DNA from: Acetobacteraceae bacterium
GTDB lineage: Bacteria > Pseudomonadota > Alphaproteobacteria > Acetobacterales > Acetobacteraceae
Assembly: GCA_947475245.1 (NCBI GenBank)
Contig: CANJLW010000014.1
Span: 28,739-92,738, forward strand
Length of the DNA: 64,000 bases
Direction: 5' to 3'
The notes under the pieces were generated by a model that was not told the DNA's origin, made no database searches, and saw only the letters and a list, made by a program, of their open reading frames with translations. A program made the position numbers and the translations under genes. This document shows positions 26,128 to 33,148 of the stretch, piece after piece. Position 1 is the stretch's first letter, and every line of letters starts with the position of its first letter.

Positions 26128-26694
26128 ATGGATCAAGACAATCCCGCCCACACCGCGGGCGAAGCAAACGTCGGGACTTCGGAAGCCGTGGACGTATCTC
26201 CGGATGTCGGTTCCGTCGACAGCATCATCAAGAACCACGTGATCTCCGCCATGGGCATCGGCCTGATCCCCATTCCGGGCGTCGATATTGCCGGTGTGGT
26301 CGCGGTGCAGTTGCGCATGGTGCAAAAGCTGAGCGAAGTCTATGGCGTCGCCTTCAAGGAAAATGTCGCGAAGGCCGCGGTTCTGTCGCTCGCGGGCGGC
26401 ATTACGCCGGTTGCGCTCGCCGGCGGTTTGGTCAGCGCGCTGAAGATCGTTCCGGGCCTGGGCAGCATTGCCGGCGCGGCGGGCGTATCCGTTCTGGCCG
26501 GCGCGATGACTTATGCGATCGGTCGCGTGTTCCAGCAGCATCTCGACAGCGGCGGCACGCTGCTCGACTTCGATCCGTCGAAGGTGCGCGACGTGTTGAA
26601 GCGGGAATTTGAAGCCGGCAAGAAGCTGGTTAAATCCTGGCGCCCGGGCAAGCCCGCCGAAGCCACCGAAGCACCGGCACAAACAACCGCCTGA
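26128..26694 (+). CDS. DUF697 (YcjF-like) protein
   Basis: The 188-residue protein has a polar N-terminus. A DUF697-type core follows (about 30-150): IIKNHVISAMGIGLIPIPG, then VDIAGVVAVQLRMVQKLSEVYG and a hydrophobic GGLVSALKIVPGLGSIAG...LAGAMTYAIGRVFQQH stretch. A basic/Pro-Ala tail ends the protein. The family is membrane-associated, and one relative is linked to stress-response GTPase pairs (YcjX/YcjF). The first GTPase of this cluster carries a DUF697-like region of its own, so the two may interact. ATG 26128, with GGAG six bases upstream, is chosen over the in-frame ATG at 26092. The second ABC pair starts 35 bases later. Confidence 0.82.
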   Translation: MDQDNPAHTAGEANVGTSEAVDVSPDVGSVDSIIKNHVISAMGIGLIPIPGVDIAGVVAVQLRMVQKLSEVYGVAFKENVAKAAVLSLAGGITPVALAGGLVSALKIVPGLGSIAGAAGVSVLAGAMTYAIGRVFQQHLDSGGTLLDFDPSKVRDVLKREFEAGKKLVKSWRPGKPAEATEAPAQTTA

Positions 26695-26729
26695 TCCGTC
26701 GCGCCACGCACGGCGGTGGAGCCTGAGCC

Positions 26730-28343
26730 TTGGTCCTACCGCTGCTGCTGTGGCGCTCGTCCCCTCTGATCCTGAGTGGTGTATGCCTGCTGGCGTTGCT
26801 GGCAGGGCTTTTGGATCGCGGCTTCATCCTGATCCTCGCGGACTTGGCCGTCAAAAGCTCTGATGATGCCTGGTCGTGGCTGCGTCTGGCGGGGATCGGC
26901 GTCGCCTGCCTCGGCTGCGGATTGCTGGCGGCGCAACAATCCTTTGTGCTGGGCCTGCGGCTGGCGGAAGAAGCCTGCGACCGGTTCATCCTGAGCATCA
27001 TCGATCGTATCGCGAACGCGGAGTTGCGCGATATCGAACTGCTGGGTGAGTCGGAATTGCTGGACGGATTATCCGGCGACACGGCCATTTTGCTGGAGAG
27101 TTCGTTCGCCTGCATAGGCCTGCTGCCGTCCATGGCGGCGATGGCAATCTCCATCACCTGGATCGTCTTCAACGTGCCGGCGCTGGCCGTCGTTCTGGCC
27201 GCTTTTGCCCTGTTCGCCGCGCCGCTGATCAAGCGCATGCTGGCGTCGGCGCGGCAGGCCGATACGAATGCATCGACGACCGCGCGGGATTTTTTTGTCA
27301 CCGCCAGCCGAGCGATCGGCGGGGCAAGTATTTTGAAGCAGAGCCGACGTCAGACGAGCGATTTTGTGCGCGCGGAACTTTGGCCTCGGCTTGAAAGCGC
27401 GGCGGACGCCGCGACAAAAGCGGGCACGGCCCATGGTAACCTGCATGCCCTGCGCGGTTGGTTGAACCTGACGGCGATTGCCGCCGTTGTGACATTGGTT
27501 CCGGCCGATCTGGTGGAAGGAAGCTGGCTGACCGGCATCCTTATGGTGATCGCGACGCAAAACCCGGTGAACCGTGTATCGATCGCGCTGCCGTCGATCC
27601 AACGCGCCAGTGCCGCGATTGCTCGGCTCGACGCTCTGGCACAGAGTATTCCGAAGGTCGAAGCCAAGCGGATTGTTGCGCCACCGCCATTCGAAACGAT
27701 TGAGCTGCGCGGCGTTTGTTATGTTTACCGCGATGCGGAAGGCAATGCGCTCAGCCATTTCGGGCCGGTGGATTTCACCCTCCGCCGCGGCGAGATCGTC
27801 GCCCTGGTCGGCGCCAACGGCAGTGGAAAATCGACGCTGACAAAGCTGCTCTGCGGCCTGTATCAACCAACCGAAGGGTTCGTGCTGGTCGACGGCATAC
27901 CGGTCACGCAGGAAACCTTGCGCGCCCTGTTTGGCGGTGTTCTGTCGGATTTTCACCTGTTTCCGCGCCTTTATGGGCACGAGGACGTTGCCCCCGCGCG
28001 GGTGGCCGAACTGCTGGCGCGGTATGAACTGGCCGACCTGGTCTCGCTGCGCGACGGCAGGTTTTCGACGCTCGATCTGTCAACAGGACAGCGCAAGCGT
28101 CTGGCGATGGTGGTCGCGGAGATCGAGAACCGGCCGATCCGTCTGTACGACGAATGGACCGCCGATCAGGAACCCCGCTTCCGGGAAATGTTCCACGCCG
28201 AAATCCTGCGGGAGCAAAAGGCTCTCGGCTGCACCATCGTTGCGATCAGTCATGACGACGCCTTGTACGGCCTCGCCGAACGGGTGGTGCGTATCGAAGA
28301 AGGACGGGTTGCGGTTGAAGAAGCATCGGAGCCGAGGTCATGA
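26730..28343 (+). CDS. SyrD/PvdE-type ABC half-transporter, pair 2 first subunit
   Basis: This 537-residue membrane-ATPase fusion is similar in plan to pair 1. Its motifs are Walker A GANGSGKST, signature LSTGQ, a variant Walker B IRLYDEWTADQEPRFR and H-loop ISHDDALY. The tyrosine before the catalytic DE and the ADQE ending differ from its three siblings, so this may be the weaker ATPase site of a heterodimer. The start is TTG 26730 with a GGTGGAG ribosome site; no ATG or GTG gives a better start. The stop overlaps the ATG of the next ABC gene. Confidence 0.88.
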   Translation: MVLPLLLWRSSPLILSGVCLLALLAGLLDRGFILILADLAVKSSDDAWSWLRLAGIGVACLGCGLLAAQQSFVLGLRLAEEACDRFILSIIDRIANAELRDIELLGESELLDGLSGDTAILLESSFACIGLLPSMAAMAISITWIVFNVPALAVVLAAFALFAAPLIKRMLASARQADTNASTTARDFFVTASRAIGGASILKQSRRQTSDFVRAELWPRLESAADAATKAGTAHGNLHALRGWLNLTAIAAVVTLVPADLVEGSWLTGILMVIATQNPVNRVSIALPSIQRASAAIARLDALAQSIPKVEAKRIVAPPPFETIELRGVCYVYRDAEGNALSHFGPVDFTLRRGEIVALVGANGSGKSTLTKLLCGLYQPTEGFVLVDGIPVTQETLRALFGGVLSDFHLFPRLYGHEDVAPARVAELLARYELADLVSLRDGRFSTLDLSTGQRKRLAMVVAEIENRPIRLYDEWTADQEPRFREMFHAEILREQKALGCTIVAISHDDALYGLAERVVRIEEGRVAVEEASEPRS

Positions 28344-29935
28344 GGCTTTGGCAACTGGTCCGGGTCCGATCGCGCGCGGGTCGCATCACGTTCCTGATTG
28401 CGTCGGTGGCGTCGGGGTTGTTGACCGCGCGCTTTGCCTATGGGCTGGCCGGCATCGCGTCGGACCCTACCTTGGATGATCCCTTCGCCCGGGGATTTGG
28501 CGCGCTGCTGGCGATTTCGCTGATCCAATACGGCCGAGCGTGGATCGGGTCGCGGGTAAGCGGGTGGTTCGCTTTGGCGGCGCGCGACATTCGGCGGCAT
28601 CTGATGGTCGCGTATTTGCGGCTGGAGCCGGCATCGCTGCCCAAGGTCGATACCATCGAACTGCGGGAGGCACTGGGTACGTTGCCGCGGCGACTGGCCA
28701 ATCTGATGGAAAGTCACGGGCTGTTCTTTACGACGGTGTTCGCCACCAGCGGCAATCTGGTGGGGATTTTTTTGCTGGACGTGCCGGCCGGGTTTGCGCT
28801 GCTGACTCTGGTTGTTTCCTATGGGCTGTTTCTGCTGGCGCAGGTCACCCGCATGCGCGACAGCGAAACCCTGGCGCGCCGGCAGGATGTTGTCGTCGCA
28901 AACGGGTTTTCGGACCTGATGCGCGGGTTCAAGGAAACCCGCCTCGACCCGGCGAAGCTGGAAGCCATTCAGAGGACGGCGATCCGCGACGCCATGGATG
29001 CGCGGGTCATTGCGCGATCGGCATATCGCTTGCGGCTTGGGCTGACTGGGGTTCTGGCGCGATCCATCGATTTGATCGGCGCGCTGATCTGCGTCGCGGC
29101 GGTCAGGCTGACCGGTGGCGATCAGGCGACCGCGCAACTGACGATGGTCGTCGCGCTGCTGTTCTACTTCAACTGGCTGTCGGTGATCCCGCAACTGGCC
29201 AGCGCGGCATCGACGTCGTCTCAATTGGAGCAGTTGGAGGATCGGCTCGCGTCCGCGCAACAGCCGGGACCGCCGGAGCGTGATACCGATCTGGTTGAAT
29301 CGCACCCGTTCGAAAGCCTGGAACTGCGCGACGTAACCTATCGGCATCCGCCGCGGCCTGGCGCGCCGGGGTTTGTGATCGGCCCGCTGTCGTGTTCGAT
29401 CCGGCCGGGGCAGATTACGTTCATTACGGGCGGCAACGGCAGCGGCAAATCGACACTGACCCGCCTGCTATGCGGCCTGAATGCGCCGGATAACGGGCAG
29501 GTGCTGTATAACGGCATGCAAGTCGACGGACGCGCCTGCCGCGAGCGTGTCGCCTTCGTGCCGGCGCTGCCGATCCTGTTCGAACAACTGCACGGCGTGA
29601 CGGTCGATGCGGACGTTATCAACGCTCAGCTCGCGGATTTCGGATTGGGCAACGTCGTGCGGTTTGAGGACGGTCGCTTTTCTCGGCTGGGGCTGTCGAC
29701 CGGCCAGCGCAAGCGCGTCGCGCTGATCGGTGCCTTGCAACAGCAGCGGCCCATCCTGGTGCTGGACGAATGGGCCGCCGATCAGGACCCGCCGATGCGG
29801 CAGCGGTTTTACCGGGAGATTCTGCCGTCGCTGCGCGCGCAAGGTATCGCGGTGATCGCAGTCACGCATGACGACCGCTATTTCGACGCGGCCGATCAGG
29901 TGTTGCGGATGGAGTACGGGCAACTCATGAGCTGA
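28340..29935 (+). CDS. SyrD/PvdE-type ABC half-transporter, pair 2 second subunit
   Basis: The 531-residue protein has an exporter membrane domain (about 1-300), then GGNGSGKST, LSTGQRKR, ILVLDEWAADQDPPMR and VTHDDRYF. Where the other three subunits have (S/A/T)D(F/H)H(V/L)F after Walker A, this one reads VPALPILFEQL, a clear difference in the loop that couples the ATPase to the membrane domain. Its ATG overlaps the upstream stop by four bases, so the pair is probably a heterodimer. It ends 9 bases before a convergent porin gene and closes the plus-strand cluster. Confidence 0.9.
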   Translation: MRLWQLVRVRSRAGRITFLIASVASGLLTARFAYGLAGIASDPTLDDPFARGFGALLAISLIQYGRAWIGSRVSGWFALAARDIRRHLMVAYLRLEPASLPKVDTIELREALGTLPRRLANLMESHGLFFTTVFATSGNLVGIFLLDVPAGFALLTLVVSYGLFLLAQVTRMRDSETLARRQDVVVANGFSDLMRGFKETRLDPAKLEAIQRTAIRDAMDARVIARSAYRLRLGLTGVLARSIDLIGALICVAAVRLTGGDQATAQLTMVVALLFYFNWLSVIPQLASAASTSSQLEQLEDRLASAQQPGPPERDTDLVESHPFESLELRDVTYRHPPRPGAPGFVIGPLSCSIRPGQITFITGGNGSGKSTLTRLLCGLNAPDNGQVLYNGMQVDGRACRERVAFVPALPILFEQLHGVTVDADVINAQLADFGLGNVVRFEDGRFSRLGLSTGQRKRVALIGALQQQRPILVLDEWAADQDPPMRQRFYREILPSLRAQGIAVIAVTHDDRYFDAADQVLRMEYGQLMS

Positions 29936-29944
29936 CCCGCCGGT

Positions 29945-31303
29945 TCAAAACGTTACGGTCAGACGGGTGCCGATCGCCAAGGCGTCTTTTAGAATCTCAG
30001 TCGGGCGCGACGGATTGGCGATATAAGCGCTGGGGTGGTGGATGTATTGGATCGACGGCTGAAGCTGCATCCACCCTGTCGCCTGAATTTTATACGTCAG
30101 TTCAAAGACCATTTCCCGATCGTGAATGGGCGAGGCCGGCGCGCCGAACGTGCGGTAATCCGCGTCCAGTCGGCGGACCGATCGGGATGCCCGCAGGTAC
30201 GAAATGCCGAAACCGGCCACGTCGTCCGCGCGATCCGGCACGATGCCTTTCCAATTGACGCCCGCGAACAGCGAAAGGTCCGCCGGGTTACGGTCGCTCG
30301 GCCCCACCGATGCGCCCGCAAAGACGGTGAGTCCTTCGTCCTTGGTTTCCTGCCGACGCCACACCATCTGGTCGGCGATCGCATACACCCGCCAGTTCCT
30401 TGTATGCAGGCGCGGAACGCCGCTACTGGCGGGATTGGCGAGCGACAGACCGCGGTTGTCGTAATATTCGTCATCGACGCGCGCGGTGCTGAACCAGCCT
30501 CCCAACTTGTAGGTGCCGGGCAGGCCGGTATCGCTTTCGCCCTGATTGAGCGCGTACTGCATTTCAAGCAGGGAGATCGTTCCGCCGGGCATGCGGAAGA
30601 GCAGGCCGTTGCGGTCGTTGCGCCTGTGGTCGAAGGGTTCCCCGGTCAGAACGGCGCCGAGCACGGTGATTTGTTCCGTCGGCATCAGTTTGATGCGAAT
30701 GCCGGGTGCCGCCACGGGGGTCAGCGGCCCGCCGGAATACGTCGTGTCCGCACCCCGCAGCGACACCACGTGGCTGGTGGAGAAGCTGACATTCATCAGG
30801 ATCGCGGCGGCATTGCTGCTCATGAATTCTTCGTCGAGCGACATTTGTCCCAGGCGCACGGACAGAAAATCGTCGGCGAAGCGCTGTTCGTACCAAATCG
30901 ATCCCAGGCGTGTCGTCGGCGCGCCATCGATTCCGCTGATTTCCTGCGCACTGCCGGTCAGTCGAGACGTGATGGGCGTGCCGTGGAGTTGGAAGACGCT
31001 GATATAGGCGCTGCCGCCGGGAAGGCCGACCAGACGTTCGGTATCGATGGCGATTGTTGCGGTCGTCATGCCGAAATAGGCACCGCCGCGTCGGACGCCG
31101 CCGCGCAGATTGCCCCAAATCTCGCTTTGCTCCTGCACGCCGAGCGTGATGCCGCTTTCGACCAGGCGGGCACGGGGGCCGGTGGTGCTATCGATCAGGG
31201 TCGCGCGGTCCAGCAGGTTCGGCGGCGCGTCCTGCGCCCAGGCGGTGGCCGGCAGCGCGACCAATGCCGCGAGACATATCGTAAGAACCGGCTGTCTGGG
31301 CAT
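29945..31303 (-). CDS. OprB-like outer-membrane porin
   Basis: The 452-residue protein has a signal peptide ending TAWAQ (about 24) and an extended beta-rich sequence typical of the OprB carbohydrate-selective porin family. Segments include GVQEQSEIWGNLRGGV, then GAYFGMTTATIAIDTERL, GSIWYEQRF, SVRLGQMSLDEEFMSS, YKLGGWFSTARVDD and the final aromatic barrel strand RLTVTF. OprB porins let sugars and other small solutes through the outer membrane. It converges with the second ABC pair (9-base gap). It could therefore be an independent gene or the outer-membrane port for the neighbouring system; I cannot tell which. Confidence 0.85.
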   Translation of the reverse strand: MPRQPVLTICLAALVALPATAWAQDAPPNLLDRATLIDSTTGPRARLVESGITLGVQEQSEIWGNLRGGVRRGGAYFGMTTATIAIDTERLVGLPGGSAYISVFQLHGTPITSRLTGSAQEISGIDGAPTTRLGSIWYEQRFADDFLSVRLGQMSLDEEFMSSNAAAILMNVSFSTSHVVSLRGADTTYSGGPLTPVAAPGIRIKLMPTEQITVLGAVLTGEPFDHRRNDRNGLLFRMPGGTISLLEMQYALNQGESDTGLPGTYKLGGWFSTARVDDEYYDNRGLSLANPASSGVPRLHTRNWRVYAIADQMVWRRQETKDEGLTVFAGASVGPSDRNPADLSLFAGVNWKGIVPDRADDVAGFGISYLRASRSVRRLDADYRTFGAPASPIHDREMVFELTYKIQATGWMQLQPSIQYIHHPSAYIANPSRPTEILKDALAIGTRLTVTF

Positions 31304-31425
31304 CTGCGCGTTATCCTGTTCGATTCGACCATGCGATGGGGACGATTACAACAATGTTGGCGTCGCCCATACAATCTTGATAACATGACGCCATCGACCA
31401 CGACCGGAACGGGGAGGCTGGTGCC

Positions 31426-31794
31426 ATGCTCATGATCAGTCTGACTGTTGCCATCCTGGTGTTCTTCGCCACCGTGGTGCTCGATTTCCTTTACGTGATT
31501 TACAATGCCGCGGTGACATCGGGGCGTCGGCTCGTCGCCGCGACCTTCTCGATGTTTTGGCATATCGCCTCGGCGTTGGTGATCATCGCCTATACCAAAA
31601 GCGCCATCTACATCGCCGTTGTCGCGGCAGGATCGTGGATCGGCACGTATCTCGCCATGGTGTGGAAAGAAAAGCCGGACCCGACGCCGCCGTCACCCTC
31701 CCCCCGGCGTCCGGCAGCAGACCGTCGGACCCCCGACCGATCGGCGGTTCGCCCGGCACCGCGTCAGTTGACGGCGCCAGCCCGCTCCAAATAG
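31426..31794 (+). CDS. small membrane protein with Pro-rich tail
   Basis: The gene encodes 122 residues with three predicted membrane helices (about 4-26, 37-56 and 60-80). A proline/arginine-rich cytoplasmic tail of about 40 residues follows. A GGGGAGG ribosome site precedes the ATG. It is divergent from the porin (122-base gap) and convergent with the SET-domain gene. I recognise no family, so the function is unknown. Confidence 0.65.
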   Translation: MLMISLTVAILVFFATVVLDFLYVIYNAAVTSGRRLVAATFSMFWHIASALVIIAYTKSAIYIAVVAAGSWIGTYLAMVWKEKPDPTPPSPSPRRPAADRRTPDRSAVRPAPRQLTAPARSK

Positions 31795-31801
31795 CGGATC
31801 G

Positions 31802-32290
31802 CTATCGCTTCAGGCGTCGGGCGATGTACGGCGAGAAATGCCCGTCGTAGCGCCTCTGCAATTCCGGCAGACGCCAGTCGTCGTCTCGGATCCATCCGCG
31901 GCAGTTGGGCGATCGGCAGGTGCAGCGCATCGGTTCGAAGGTATCGGCATCCGATGTCGCGTAATCGTATCGGATTTCCTCTCCGGGCAGGATCGCGCGC
32001 GCGGAGAACAGCGACACCTGCCCGACGAGCACACAGTTCGGGTCGCAACCATGGTTGACGTAATCGGCGATGCCGACATGTTCGGGCAGGGTGACGAGAT
32101 GCAGATCGTCCTCGACCTGGATCGCATAGAGTGGGGGGCCCGGTATGGCCCTCAGCGCGGCGGTCGTCATGAGTGCGCCGCCCCATACGACCAGTAGCGT
32201 TCCGGCGGCGAAAGGGCGGGTTGCGAAAACTCCCAGTCCCTCACGGTCGCCGAGAGGCCGAGCCTCCAGGCCCGGAAGGATGAAGTGCAT
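31802..32290 (-). CDS. SET-domain protein methyltransferase
   Basis: The 162-residue protein consists almost wholly of a SET domain: GLGVFATRPFAAGTLLV at the start, NHGCDPNC at 79-86 (the SAM-binding NHxCxPN motif), GEEIRYDYATSD with the catalytic-type tyrosine Y110, and a post-SET cysteine cluster, CTCRSPNC. Such proteins methylate lysines; the bacterial targets are mostly unknown. It starts 3 bases after the stop of the class I methyltransferase upstream, so they probably form an operon. Confidence 0.88.
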   Translation of the reverse strand: MHFILPGLEARPLGDREGLGVFATRPFAAGTLLVVWGGALMTTAALRAIPGPPLYAIQVEDDLHLVTLPEHVGIADYVNHGCDPNCVLVGQVSLFSARAILPGEEIRYDYATSDADTFEPMRCTCRSPNCRGWIRDDDWRLPELQRRYDGHFSPYIARRLKR

Positions 32291-32293
32291 GAG

Positions 32294-33082
32294 TCAGGCG
32301 GTACAACGCATGACGCCGATCATTCTGCGGGCGCCTGGGGAGTTGTCGAAGGGTTGATCCAGCCGGAAATCGCCGAACCATTCGACAAGGTCCAGCGCGC
32401 CGGACAGGCACGACAGGGCAATGAATTCGCCGGCGCCGGTGAAGCGTTCGCGTGCGTGGTCTTGATAGGTTTGCTTTTTGCCGTTGTCGTCGACTTCCAC
32501 GACGATATCGCAGGCGACGATTTGGGTAACGGGGTCGGCGACCGGGTTGTTGACGGCCCAGTGGATATCGACCCGTACGCCGTCGCGCTCTCCGGAATAG
32601 TGGAAGTCCTGGTAGTCGTAGGGGCGGCAGTCGCGCGGGTGGGTCAATTCGAAGACATACAGCCCGTCCGGCGTCAGGTTGCGCGCGACGGCGCGGAAGT
32701 GTTCGGCGATTTCGGCCCCGTCCGCCAGGCAGTCGATGCTGTCATAGCTGGTCAGGATCAGATCGACGGGCGCGCCGAGATCGAAATCGCGGATATCGCC
32801 GACCATCCAGTCGATCGGCGGGGATGCCTCCGCCTCTGCCTGTTCCCGGGCGAAGGCGATCATTTCCGGGCGCAGATCGAGTCCGATCGAGCGTACGCCG
32901 CGTTCGGCGAACGTGCGGGCATGGTAGCCCGGTCCGCAGGCCAAATCCGCCATGGAGGCCAACGCCCGTCCGGACCGCTTCTGGAATAAATCCGCAAGGA
33001 AGGTCACTTCGTGGGAGATATCGCGCCTGAATGCGATATCGTAATAGTAGGCAAGGCTGTAGAGCGTATTATATTGGGCCAT
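32294..33082 (-). CDS. class I SAM-dependent methyltransferase
   Basis: The 262-residue protein has a SAM-binding motif I at DLACGPGYH (46-54), GVRSIGLDLRPEMIAFAREQ as motif II, and an LTSYDSIDCL catalytic loop followed by LTPDGLYVFEL. The fold is that of small-molecule or ubiquinone-type methyltransferases; the substrate cannot be read from sequence. It is followed directly by the SET-domain gene. The P-type ATPase gene upstream ends 66 bases before it, so transcription with that gene is possible but not shown. Confidence 0.82.
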   Translation of the reverse strand: MAQYNTLYSLAYYYDIAFRRDISHEVTFLADLFQKRSGRALASMADLACGPGYHARTFAERGVRSIGLDLRPEMIAFAREQAEAEASPPIDWMVGDIRDFDLGAPVDLILTSYDSIDCLADGAEIAEHFRAVARNLTPDGLYVFELTHPRDCRPYDYQDFHYSGERDGVRVDIHWAVNNPVADPVTQIVACDIVVEVDDNGKKQTYQDHARERFTGAGEFIALSCLSGALDLVEWFGDFRLDQPFDNSPGARRMIGVMRCTA

Positions 33083-33148
33083 AAATGCAGGTCTGTCTGT
33101 GTCGGTTTATGTGATGGTCGGCATAAGGCCGCAGCGCCTTCCGGCCTG

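Noticed and set aside
19191..29935. Non-ribosomal or ribosomally made cyclic peptide cluster
   Set aside because: The exporters are of cyclic-peptide type, but I see no synthetase modules, precursor peptide or cyclase genes in the window.
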